Origin: Bacteroides sp. 51
Lineage (GTDB): Bacteria; Bacteroidota; Bacteroidia; Bacteroidales; Bacteroidaceae
Reading direction: 5' to 3'
Assembly (NCBI RefSeq): GCF_010500965.1
Contig: NZ_QVMI01000011.1
Location: 10,085-74,084 of the forward strand
Length of the DNA: 64,000 nt
The notes under the pieces are model-generated. The model worked only from the letters and a program-made list of their open reading frames with translations, made no database searches and was not told where the DNA came from. This document shows positions 16,159-24,216 of this stretch, in pieces (the stretch's first letter is position 1; each line of letters starts with the position of its first letter). A program made the position numbers and the translations under genes.

Positions 16159-16944
16159 TTATAGTCCTTGTTTTTTGGCTTCGTTCCAGTACTTATCCAT
16201 TTCCTCAAGTGAGAGGTCCTTGAGGCTTCTACCTTCTTTTATGGTGTGTTCTTCCAGATAATTGAACCTGCGGATGAATTTTTGGTTTGTCCGTTCCAGT
16301 GCATTGTCGGGGTTGATCTTATACAGGCGTGCGGCATTGATGAGGCTAAAGAACAGGTCACCGAATTCGGCTTCTGCTTTATCCTTGTCCATATCGGCGA
16401 TTTCGGCTTGCAGTTCGTTGAACTCTTCCTTTACTTTGTCCCATACATCTTCTTTCTGTTCCCAATCAAAGCCAACATTGCGGGCTTTGTCTTGTATACG
16501 ATAAGCTTTGATCAGTGTGGGTAGGGCAGAGGGCACGCCACCCAGTACGGTTTTGTTACCTCCTTTTTCTTTAAGCTTGAGTTGTTCCCAATTCTCGGAT
16601 ACCTGCCCGGCTGTATTGGCTTCTACATAACCGAATACATGCGGGTGACGGAAAATGAGCTTATCGTACAGACGATTACATACGTCTGCCATGTCGAATT
16701 CTTCTTTCTCGGATGCAATTTTAGCGTAGAAAGCGACATGAAGGAGTACATCACCCAGTTCTTTACATATCTCATCTTTGTCATCCTTGATCAGCGCGTC
16801 GCACAGCTCGTAGGTTTCTTCTATGGTGTTGGGGCGCAGGCTCTCGTTGGTCTGCTTACGATCCCAGGGGCATTTCTCGCGTAGCTCATCGAGTATATCG
16901 AGAAAGCGCCCGTAGGCTTCCATCTTTTCTTTTTTGGTATGCAT
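16159..16944 (-). CDS. mazG: Nucleoside triphosphate pyrophosphohydrolase MazG
   Basis: A 261-residue protein with two MazG domains. The first (about 10-115) has CPWDRKQTNESLRPNTIEETYE and EELGDVLLHVAFYA-type metal-binding residues (here KELGDVLLHV). The second (about 150-255) has AEFGDLFFSLINAARL. It hydrolyses NTPs and dNTPs to monophosphate plus pyrophosphate, a housecleaning role that also affects ppGpp. A start at Met8 (16923) is equally possible. It is downstream of the DUF3810 gene by 43 bp, with AT-rich TTTAC repeats in the gap. Confidence 0.93.
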   Translation of the reverse strand: MHTKKEKMEAYGRFLDILDELREKCPWDRKQTNESLRPNTIEETYELCDALIKDDKDEICKELGDVLLHVAFYAKIASEKEEFDMADVCNRLYDKLIFRHPHVFGYVEANTAGQVSENWEQLKLKEKGGNKTVLGGVPSALPTLIKAYRIQDKARNVGFDWEQKEDVWDKVKEEFNELQAEIADMDKDKAEAEFGDLFFSLINAARLYKINPDNALERTNQKFIRRFNYLEEHTIKEGRSLKDLSLEEMDKYWNEAKKQGL

Positions 16945-16987
16945 GATTATTATTTACTATTTAAAGATTTACAATTTACGATTGAGA

Positions 16988-18052
16988 TTACTTATTATGA
17001 TAGGATATCAGCAAGCCTACAACTTCCGAATAGTTCTTCCGTCCGCTTTCTATCTTGTTACCTTTCAGGTACCAGTCGTATATCCGGCTTTGTATGTTAC
17101 TTATCGTCGGGCTGTATTTGGCCATCCAGTATTCGTGTTCGGTGGTGGCTTGTTCGATGATTTCCGGACGGATACGCTCCAGTAGGGCTTTGTATTCTTC
17201 TTTGTTTTCCGACATCAGTCGACGGGCATTGTTTAGTACGTGATGGAATACGGAGAAGTAGCCGCAATAACGTATTCTGGCATCATCCGAGTGGATACAT
17301 ATTTGATAGGCGTAGAAGTTTGCTTCGGCTTCGCTGGTGATTCCCAATAGATGGGCCATTTCGTGAGCGTAGGTGTCGGCATATTGCGACGGTAGCAGGT
17401 CACCGTTCAGGTTGAACTCGCAAAAGAATGGTCCCATATATCCTGTGATTGCCATTTTGGAGAATAACGGGGTAAACATCATGGTTTTTACGCGTGGGTT
17501 GCCTTTCGGAGGGTGCATGCCTAAACTGGGGCTGAGTTGTTTGTATTGATTGATGACCTCGGTATGAACGAGCGTTTTATCCAATTCCTCTAATTCTGAA
17601 ACGGGGACGTATGCGGCGTTTAGTTTTTCAATATAATCATCGAGGAATCCTTTAAAGTTCTCTGGGGTGTAAGCTACGTATGGAGTTTTTGTCCGCTGGT
17701 AGAAGTTGCGCTGTGAGTAATTCAATCCCCAGGCCAGATAGAACCAAACGTACACCCATGCCAGGTAGGTTATGATACGTTTGAGTGTCTTTTTCCAGCC
17801 GATCTTTTTGATGGTTCCATAGATGGGATATAGAATTACCCAAGCGATACTTAGTGTAATAAATAAGTCGCCCAGTGAGAAAGGAATCCACCCGGATAGA
17901 GGCATGAGTATGCAGGAGATGACCGGATATAGCGTACGTGCATATGCTTCTCCCCAAGCCGGGATAGCCTGGGTTAGCCATATGGTTAGCAAAGCTAGTC
18001 CTAGCAGGCTGTAATGAATGATGGTCGAACGCTTCAAATTTAATCTTTGCAT
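16988..18052 (-). CDS. DUF3810 membrane protein with HExxH metalloprotease motif
   Basis: A 354-residue protein with three predicted membrane helices in the first 125 residues, then a long extracytoplasmic domain. The sequence YADTYAHEMAHLLGITSEAEANFYAYQ (given here by positions about 229-255) contains HExxH (HEMAH) followed about 9 residues later by Glu, the arrangement of a gluzincin-type zinc peptidase. The family is named DUF3810 and I know of no demonstrated substrate. The gene is upstream of mazG on the same strand and may be cotranscribed; a functional link is not obvious. Confidence 0.85.
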   Translation of the reverse strand: MQRLNLKRSTIIHYSLLGLALLTIWLTQAIPAWGEAYARTLYPVISCILMPLSGWIPFSLGDLFITLSIAWVILYPIYGTIKKIGWKKTLKRIITYLAWVYVWFYLAWGLNYSQRNFYQRTKTPYVAYTPENFKGFLDDYIEKLNAAYVPVSELEELDKTLVHTEVINQYKQLSPSLGMHPPKGNPRVKTMMFTPLFSKMAITGYMGPFFCEFNLNGDLLPSQYADTYAHEMAHLLGITSEAEANFYAYQICIHSDDARIRYCGYFSVFHHVLNNARRLMSENKEEYKALLERIRPEIIEQATTEHEYWMAKYSPTISNIQSRIYDWYLKGNKIESGRKNYSEVVGLLISYHNK

Positions 18053-18090
18053 ATTCTTATTATATGGAGACTTAATAGCTCACTTTGATA

Positions 18091-18132
18091 GCGCAGCGCG
18101 GCTTGCCGCACCTGGCCGGGGCGCCTCGCCCC
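18091..18132. repeat. 42-bp GC-rich inverted repeat, left copy
   Basis: The sequence 18091-18132 (begins GCGCAGCGCGGCTTGCCGC) matches the reverse complement of 18861-18902 with two mismatches. Each copy contains two small hairpins (GCGGCTTGCCGC and GGGGCG-CCT-CGCCCC). The GC content is far above the surrounding DNA. Confidence 0.88.
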
Positions 18133-18174
18133 ATATTCATCCCGCTAAATTAGAAAATATATAGGAAATTGGAC

Positions 18175-18182
18175 TATATTTG
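18175..18182 (+). promoter_or_regulatory. -7 element of the 18226 gene
   Basis: TATATTTG matches TAnnTTTG, 43 bp before the ATG at 18226. No clear -33 element. Confidence 0.55.
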
Positions 18183-18225
18183 CAGCTTTACTTATTCAAT
18201 TATCAAACTTAAGAACAAGGCTACT

Positions 18226-18861
18226 ATGAGAAAACTTGAAGGTATTGAAGCGTGCCGGAACTGTGTATCGCGCAATTTTGTGAATGGAAAAGGGCTTGTG
18301 TGTAAGCTCACCGGAGAGAATCCTACGCTTGAAAGCGAATGTACTAACTTCACATTAGACGAAGAGTTGACTAACATTGCCCCCATCCCCGAAGAAGAGG
18401 TTGCCGAAGAAATTGACATGAATGCATTGAGGAGCGAAGAGAACCTGCCTATGGGTATTCTTGCCGGATTGCTTGCTTGCCTTGTCGGTGCTGCCGTGTG
18501 GGCCTTAGTGTCTGTCTCTACTGGTTATCAGATTGGTTATATGGCTATCGGTATGGGCTTTATTGTGGGTTATGCGGTGCGCATTGCCGGAAAAGGGGTG
18601 AGCCAGATATTTGGTATTGCCGGAGCAGCTTTGGCTTTACTGGGCTGTGTGCTGGGCGATTATTTCTCGATCATTGGCTTTATCGCATCGGATGAGGGAT
18701 TAGGCTATATGGAAACCTTGTCCCTCATGCCGGTAGGCGAGATGATAGATATTCTGATTGAGAATCTGATGTCTATGACCATATTATTCTATGGCATCGC
18801 TCTATTCGAAGGTTACAAACTGTCTTTTAGGCTTCAGGTTAAAAGCGGCGGGCAGATTTAG
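18226..18861 (+). CDS. Membrane protein with N-terminal Cys-rich segment, unknown function
   Basis: The start at 18226 (MRKLEGIEACRNCVSRNF) lies downstream of a TATATTTG promoter element; the upstream extension to 18169 would begin before the promoter. The product has 211 residues. Residues 1-45 carry four Cys (CRNC, VCKL, ECTN), a possible zinc site. An acidic linker follows, then four hydrophobic segments (about 75-205; e.g. MGILAGLLACLVGAAVWALV). Similar short zinc-ribbon-like plus multi-TM proteins occur in Bacteroidetes but I cannot name this one. It is bracketed by the 42-bp inverted repeats, and its stop codon touches the right copy. Confidence 0.75.
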   Translation: MRKLEGIEACRNCVSRNFVNGKGLVCKLTGENPTLESECTNFTLDEELTNIAPIPEEEVAEEIDMNALRSEENLPMGILAGLLACLVGAAVWALVSVSTGYQIGYMAIGMGFIVGYAVRIAGKGVSQIFGIAGAALALLGCVLGDYFSIIGFIASDEGLGYMETLSLMPVGEMIDILIENLMSMTILFYGIALFEGYKLSFRLQVKSGGQI

Positions 18862-18902
18862 GAGCGAGGCGCCCCGGCCAGGGGCGGCAAGCCGCGCTGC
18901 GC
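18861..18902. repeat. 42-bp GC-rich inverted repeat, right copy
   Basis: Reverse complement of 18091-18132 with two mismatches. It fills the gap between two convergent genes, so its hairpins could also stop transcription in both directions. Confidence 0.88.
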
Positions 18903-18903
18903 T

Positions 18904-21228
18904 TTATCCTTTGCCTCCCTGCATAATACCTGAGTCCATATCCGTATTGTTGGTCCGTTTGCTTCCGCCTTTGAATTGTTTACCATAATTCAGGTTGAAA
19001 GCAAATTTCACAAGGAACGACCGGTTGTTGCTGGTATGTATTTTAGACGTTACAGGGATGATGGCCGACCAGTTCCTGTTGTCCGTTTTGTATTCGCTGG
19101 TGAAGGGATTTAGTACTCCCGCCATGATGGACCAACTGGATTTTTTGTACCCTGCCATGATCGTATACATCTGATCGCTTTTCATCATCTGTTCGCCATA
19201 CATGGAGCGGGGCGGGGTGATGGTGGTAAAGTTAGCCATCCAGTTGTTGTATGTGAAATCCAGGTTGGCCCTGACTTCATGCATGGTGTATGTATGCCGG
19301 TATGTATTTCCTTTGCTAAAGAAACGCTCTATTCTTGGTGTTACCGAAAGACTTAAATGATTCTTCCAGGGTTTGATCGTGAAGGTTGCTTCTGCGCTTA
19401 AGTCCTGGAATGATTTTTGATTCTCATACATGCGGACAAAAGTACCGTTGTCGAGGAAGACGGATTCCATGATCGGTTTGAATTCATACTCATAACCTAT
19501 CAACACATCCACGCCGAAAGCACCTTTGTGATAGCCTGCGGTGAAGCTCTGTCCCAGCGTGTGGAAAATGTTCAGGTCGGGATTCCCCCGGCGCACCTGC
19601 CAGGCATCAATGGCCTGCTCCACATCATTCATTGCTGCAAGCGAAGGCGTCTGGTTGCGGAGGTTGACTCTATACCTGAAATATAGATTATTGCTGGGTT
19701 CGAATGCCAGGCGGGCGGACGACTGCCAGGTGTATTTCTCTGTATGTGTATCTTTCTGGCTGTAATACAGTCGTATTCCGGAAACATTGGCCATATAGCC
19801 CCACTTACCGGCACGCCCCTGGTATTCGGCATAAACCGAGCTTTCTGCCTGACGGAGAGATACATCGGCTATGGTTGTTCCGGCGTATTCATTGTTTGTA
19901 TATGCCTGTAGGTGTTTCATTCCTGCGGTGATCTTACCTTGTCCGGCTTTCTTCTCGTATATTCCTTCGGCAATGATGGAGTATTTATCTCCGTTGATGT
20001 GCGACATGATATCTGTCTCGAGCAGGTTGTCCCGTTTCTCCTGATAGGTGCGGCGGCTGTCTGTATCAATATATGTGCCTACTACGTTGAATATCAATAG
20101 CTGGTTGTTGCTAAGGTTTTGCTGGTAATACAGGTCTAAGGCAGGCGATTTACTTTTCTCAACTGTGTGGTCGGAGATTGTCAGTGGAACATCCGATTCG
20201 GAGGTGTAGAGCGTGCTTCGCCTGTCTTCGTATCCGTTCGGGAAGTCGTTGTAGGTGTACCTTAGTTGGGCGTTGAAGAAGTAACGGTCTTTTTCCATCA
20301 GGCTATAGTTCAGGTTGCCGGCTAGTATGCTTTTATTGAAAGGGGTAGGTTCACCAACTTCAACGCGATGTACTTCGTGATCGGGGAAGATGAGTTTCTC
20401 GTCATATTCGCGTGTCCAGTCGGATTTCCGTTTCACGTATGTGGCATTGGCCGATATCTCGGACTTACCGAAGTTATATTTCAGGGCAAGCCTGTCGTCG
20501 GCCGATGTTCTTTTTCCACCGATGCTATTGAAAAGTACGCCGTTGGCGTTTCCACCCGATTCTTTGCGGCGTGTAATGTAGTCGATCACTGCATCGGCGC
20601 CTCCGAAGCGTACTCCCGGATCATCGTGATACTCAATACGGAGGATATCGGCAGGGGGAATGGAGGCGATTTCTGCACTGGTAACCTCTACCCCGTTCAC
20701 GCGGAGCTGTACTGTACCACTTCCCGACATGGTGATTTCGCCGGATGTAGGGTCGACCATAATGCGGGGGAGCTGCATCTTACGAAGGATGTCGGTGCCG
20801 TCGGTAGACATTTTTATTTGTTCTTCGTTGGGCAGGATGATCTTGCGATCGTTTTTTATTATCACAGAACGGGCTTGTATGGTGACCTCGCTCAGATGGA
20901 TGGCCGATTGCTTTAATTGTACCTCAATCTCTTCCTGCGGGTTGCGTGATGAGTTGAGAGGCAAACAGGCCGATTCGTATCCTATATAAGAGACGGAGAG
21001 GATGCTGTTTTCGTTGGCTGGGTTCGATAGTGTGAAGGTGCCGTTTATATCACTTGTTGTACCTATTATATAGGTGGAGTCTTGCTTGAGGAGCAATACG
21101 TTGGCAAAACTAACCGGACTCCCGTCCTTTTCATCAGAGATTTTACCTTTTACTAATTGTTGGGCGTGCGAGAGGCCAGCCACAAAACACAGTAGGGTTG
21201 TGGTTAATGCAATAAATCTTGTTTTCAT
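18904..21228 (-). CDS. Outer-membrane beta-barrel protein, TonB-receptor-like (OMP_b-brl_3 type)
   Basis: A 774-residue protein with a signal peptide (MKTRFIALTTTLLCFVAGLSHAQ). A carboxypeptidase-regulatory-like beta domain follows (about 25-115, VKGKISDEKDGSPVSFANVLLL), then a plug-like region (about 120-220, with SGTVQLRVNGVEVTSAEIASIPPADILRIEY). A long barrel of the outer-membrane-protein-beta-barrel family covers about 225-774. No TonB box is obvious and no SusD-like partner is nearby, so the substrate is unknown. The gene is separated from the LytTR operon by a palindromic repeat (21324-21413). Its upstream region has a 12-bp palindrome GATAGCGCTATC (21256-21267) and no TAnnTTTG element. 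Confidence 0.85.
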   Translation of the reverse strand: MKTRFIALTTTLLCFVAGLSHAQQLVKGKISDEKDGSPVSFANVLLLKQDSTYIIGTTSDINGTFTLSNPANENSILSVSYIGYESACLPLNSSRNPQEEIEVQLKQSAIHLSEVTIQARSVIIKNDRKIILPNEEQIKMSTDGTDILRKMQLPRIMVDPTSGEITMSGSGTVQLRVNGVEVTSAEIASIPPADILRIEYHDDPGVRFGGADAVIDYITRRKESGGNANGVLFNSIGGKRTSADDRLALKYNFGKSEISANATYVKRKSDWTREYDEKLIFPDHEVHRVEVGEPTPFNKSILAGNLNYSLMEKDRYFFNAQLRYTYNDFPNGYEDRRSTLYTSESDVPLTISDHTVEKSKSPALDLYYQQNLSNNQLLIFNVVGTYIDTDSRRTYQEKRDNLLETDIMSHINGDKYSIIAEGIYEKKAGQGKITAGMKHLQAYTNNEYAGTTIADVSLRQAESSVYAEYQGRAGKWGYMANVSGIRLYYSQKDTHTEKYTWQSSARLAFEPSNNLYFRYRVNLRNQTPSLAAMNDVEQAIDAWQVRRGNPDLNIFHTLGQSFTAGYHKGAFGVDVLIGYEYEFKPIMESVFLDNGTFVRMYENQKSFQDLSAEATFTIKPWKNHLSLSVTPRIERFFSKGNTYRHTYTMHEVRANLDFTYNNWMANFTTITPPRSMYGEQMMKSDQMYTIMAGYKKSSWSIMAGVLNPFTSEYKTDNRNWSAIIPVTSKIHTSNNRSFLVKFAFNLNYGKQFKGGSKRTNNTDMDSGIMQGGKG

Positions 21229-21255
21229 AAATAAATAGCTGTTAATAAATTATTG

Positions 21256-21267
21256 GATAGCGCTATC
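21256..21267. promoter_or_regulatory. 12-bp palindrome upstream of the 21228 gene
   Basis: GATAGCGCTATC, perfect, 28 bp before the start codon on the minus strand. A candidate operator. No standard -7 element accompanies it. Confidence 0.4.
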
Positions 21268-21323
21268 TATTTATGTAGACGATTCAACTAAAGCAATATT
21301 TTAGGAGGGTATAAAGTAAATGA

Positions 21324-21413
21324 TTCACCGTAGGGGCGGTTCGCGAACCGCCCAATACACAGAATACACAGAAAGCCATTTCCGGGCGGTTCGCGAACCG
21401 CCCCTACGGTGAA
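21324..21413. repeat. Paired REP-like palindromes, copy 1
   Basis: A 30-bp arm (21324-21353) is repeated in inverted orientation (21384-21413), each containing the 20-bp palindrome GGGCGGTTCGCGAACCGCCC. The arms enclose a 30-bp spacer (21354-21383). The spacer is homologous to that of the element at 26804-26883 read on the other strand. Confidence 0.92.
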
Positions 21414-21416
21414 AAC

Positions 21417-22139
21417 TTAGTTTGATTTGAAAGCATCACCCTTCATCATTTCGTTAAAGAACTCATCCCTGTACGAATTACCAATTGCAATCTCGTGCGT
21501 CTTTATAAACACATCGTTATTATTGAAAGACTCGATCCGGTTTCTGTTTACGATATACGATTTATTTATCCGTAGGAAGATCTTCTTAGGCAACAGGTCG
21601 TGAATGGTTTTGATATTCATCCGGGTAATAATGCGCTGGCCCTCCATTTGGATGATAACATAATCTTTCAGCCCTTCGATAAAGAGCACATCCTTAAAGT
21701 TGACTTTAAAGAAGCGGCGGTCGGACTTTACGAAGATGAAATCTTCCTCCACGTTCTCCACGCTCTTTTCCTCTTCGTCCATCAATAAAGAGTGGTAAGT
21801 GATGGCTTTGTTGACAGCCTTACGGAACTTGGCTGGGTCGATCGGCTTGACCAGATAGTCGATTGCATCTACCTCGTAGCTATCCAGTGCATATTCGGAG
21901 TAGGCTGTGGTGAAGATAATCAGCGTTTGTCTGGGCAGGATTCGCGCCAGTTCAATGCCATTCATTCCCGGCATCTGGATATCGAGGAATATGAGGTCTA
22001 CTTCATTGGCCTTCAGGAAATCCAGTGCAGCTTCGGCACTGTTGAAAGCGTCGACCAATTCCAGTTGGGATATTTGTTCTATCTGCCTTGAGATGCCTTT
22101 ACGAGCAATCGGTTCATCGTCTACAATAATACACTTCAT
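21417..22139 (-). CDS. LytTR-family response regulator
   Basis: The start at 22139 (MKCIIVDDEPIARKGIS) gives 240 residues; the upstream extension to 22301 overlaps the kinase gene and is rejected. It has a receiver domain with acidic Asp7-Asp8, phospho-acceptor Asp53 (LIFLDIQMPGMNG) and a C-terminal LytTR DNA-binding domain (about 135-235, RRFFKVNFKDVLFIEGLKDYV, FLRINKSYIVNRNRI). The ATG overlaps the kinase stop as ATGA, so translation is coupled. It probably acts with the upstream kinase; targets may include the TonB-receptor operon itself. Confidence 0.94.
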   Translation of the reverse strand: MKCIIVDDEPIARKGISRQIEQISQLELVDAFNSAEAALDFLKANEVDLIFLDIQMPGMNGIELARILPRQTLIIFTTAYSEYALDSYEVDAIDYLVKPIDPAKFRKAVNKAITYHSLLMDEEEKSVENVEEDFIFVKSDRRFFKVNFKDVLFIEGLKDYVIIQMEGQRIITRMNIKTIHDLLPKKIFLRINKSYIVNRNRIESFNNNDVFIKTHEIAIGNSYRDEFFNEMMKGDAFKSN

Positions 22140-23203
22140 AGTTTGATTTTTAAATGGACGGTATATACCAGGTCCGTTTGAGTTTGTTTCAGTGAATAAT
22201 GACCGGCAAATAATAGGTCCAGTCTTCTTCGGATGTTTGCCAGTCCCAAGCCCCCTTTTTCTTTCCGGGTTGTGGTATGGATGCCGATGGGGTTCTCGCA
22301 ACTGAAACTTAACCGGCCTTCCTGCAAACGGAAAGACAGGTGGACGTAAGCCGGCTTATCGCCTGTTACATTATACTTCACGGCATTCTCAACAAAAGGA
22401 ATAAACAGTAGGGGTGCAATGTCTACGTTGCTCATATCTCCTTCTTGTTTGATCTGGTAAGTGAAGTTATCGCGGCGTGTTTTCTCCAGTTCCAGGTAAT
22501 TGGTCAGGAACTGGATTTCTGCTTTGAGGCTTACTTTGTCTTGCAGGCTATCGTTCAGTTGGTAGCGCAACAGCTCGTCGAGCCTGAGCAGGATATAGGA
22601 TGCCATTTCCGGGTCTTCTTCGATCAATATGTTGGCATTGTTGAGCATGTTGAACAGGAAGTGCGGATTGATCTGGCTCTTCAGGAACATCAGTTCCGAC
22701 TCGGAGGTTGCTTTCCGTAGGTTGTGGATACGTTGCTTACTGATGGCCCATTGTTTGAATAACAGAATGGCTGTGATGCCCCCCAGAAACAGGAATATAG
22801 CTAGTAAAGACGACGTAATACTCAGGAAAATGGCCACGCCGGAAGTCTCTTCTTTCTGAATGGCTGCCACATCATAGAAGAGTGCTTGCAATATCATCAT
22901 AAGGACCAGGGCGAAGAGTGTAAATCCAATGACGGACAGGATATAGGCTACAACCTTCCGCTTGGCCAGGAAGCAGGGGAATAATACATAAGCATTAAAG
23001 TAGACGAGCATGTTGAGGAGCGCAAAGTAACCCACTCCGCTGTATATACGGTCTGCTGTCAGGTTCAGTTGGTCGGGTGCATCGAAGAAGTTGCCGATAG
23101 CAATGAGTAGAATGACCAGTTGCAGCAGGACGTGTCTGAGCGTATGATATTTGCGGTCGAGCAGGAAAGATGCTATACTATTATTGGTTATTGTTGTTTC
23201 CAT
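22136..23203 (-). CDS. LytS-like sensor histidine kinase (intact)
   Basis: A 355-residue protein with four predicted membrane helices (about 25-150), then a His_kinase (PF06580) domain with phospho-acceptor His181 in LKSQINPHFLFNMLNNANIL. The ATPase region has N-box PFVENAVKYN (about 270) and a GGLGLANIRRRL G-box (about 325), all intact. It is coupled at both ends: its ATG overlaps the stop of the degenerate kinase gene by one base (TAATG), and its own stop overlaps the LytTR regulator start (ATGA). This is the catalytic member of the signalling unit. Confidence 0.93.
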   Translation of the reverse strand: METTITNNSIASFLLDRKYHTLRHVLLQLVILLIAIGNFFDAPDQLNLTADRIYSGVGYFALLNMLVYFNAYVLFPCFLAKRKVVAYILSVIGFTLFALVLMMILQALFYDVAAIQKEETSGVAIFLSITSSLLAIFLFLGGITAILLFKQWAISKQRIHNLRKATSESELMFLKSQINPHFLFNMLNNANILIEEDPEMASYILLRLDELLRYQLNDSLQDKVSLKAEIQFLTNYLELEKTRRDNFTYQIKQEGDMSNVDIAPLLFIPFVENAVKYNVTGDKPAYVHLSFRLQEGRLSFSCENPIGIHTTTRKEKGGLGLANIRRRLDLLFAGHYSLKQTQTDLVYTVHLKIKL

Positions 23204-24198
23204 TACGCTGAAATATCAATGTTAAGTTCAACCTTTCCCGACTGGTGGGTTAACACATATTTGCCGGGGTATTGTAACTCTAATCTTCTTTTGATGGCTT
23301 CTATGTCCTTGCTTTGGGGCTGTTTCTTTCCGTTGAAACGGAAATGGAAACGGAGCGAATGTTCTACCACCGTAAAGTATAGTTTCAGTACGGTGCTGTC
23401 GTCCATTGTTTCCTGAATTAAGGAGACGAATAATAGAGGCGGAACAAATGCGCGGTGCATATCTCCTTCTACGTGGATTTCGTATTCAAAGTCTTTCCTG
23501 TTCATTTGCTCTACACGGAGGAAATTACGTAAGAAGCTGATTTCTCCGTTCAGCAGCACTTGTTCTCTGTTGCAGTCGTAGAGTTGGTATCGTAGTAATG
23601 CTCCCAGTTGCATAAGCATTTCGGTGGCTTTCTTTGGGTTTGATCTTACCGATGCCGAAGCGTGGGTTAATGTCCGGGACAGAAAAGTGGGGGTGATCTG
23701 GCCCTTTAGCTTGTTGATTTCGGAGGTGAGGTGTTCGTACTGTATTTGTTCTACCCGGGTTCTCTCTTCTGTCCATTGGCGTAAGAATGCAATGGCGGAT
23801 ATCCCCAGGAAACAGATCAGGAATGTGAGAGAGGATGCCAGATTGTCGATCAGAATAAGCGGACTGGTATACGATGTGATTCTATGTGGTAGCGAAAATG
23901 CATTCCGGACAAGGTATTCTTGTGCAATAGATATCGTGGGCAGTAGGAGTACAACGGCTCCCAGTATGACGGAATACATCAGGTATTTGCCTTTGAGCAG
24001 GAACCTTGGGATAAGGATGTAATAATTGAAAAGAATGGCCACGGCAAAAAGGATAAAGGAGGAAAAACAAACCAGATATATGCGGTTGCCTAACAGGTTG
24101 TTACAATCCTGGTAGGCCACGAACGTCATGTTGAACGTGATAATCATTCCTGCCAGGCCGAAGAGCAGATACTTCCAGTTTTCTTTAATCTTGTTCAT
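23203..24198 (-). CDS. Degenerate LytS-like kinase (pseudokinase)
   Basis: A 331-residue paralogue of the next gene with the same four-helix membrane part and a recognisable PF06580-like core. The catalytic residues are gone: the QINPHFLFN box reads QITPTFLSR, so the phospho-accepting His is Thr171; the N-box ENAVKYN is replaced by QETMDDS; and the glycine-rich G-box is missing before IKRRLEL. The protein is full length without frameshift, and both junctions are tight, so it appears to be kept as a functional non-catalytic partner. It may heterodimerise with the intact kinase (inference). It lies 18 bp downstream of the TonB-dependent receptor gene. Confidence 0.85.
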   Translation of the reverse strand: MNKIKENWKYLLFGLAGMIITFNMTFVAYQDCNNLLGNRIYLVCFSSFILFAVAILFNYYILIPRFLLKGKYLMYSVILGAVVLLLPTISIAQEYLVRNAFSLPHRITSYTSPLILIDNLASSLTFLICFLGISAIAFLRQWTEERTRVEQIQYEHLTSEINKLKGQITPTFLSRTLTHASASVRSNPKKATEMLMQLGALLRYQLYDCNREQVLLNGEISFLRNFLRVEQMNRKDFEYEIHVEGDMHRAFVPPLLFVSLIQETMDDSTVLKLYFTVVEHSLRFHFRFNGKKQPQSKDIEAIKRRLELQYPGKYVLTHQSGKVELNIDISA

Positions 24199-24216
24199 TT
24201 TCCCTCCAAAGTTAAA

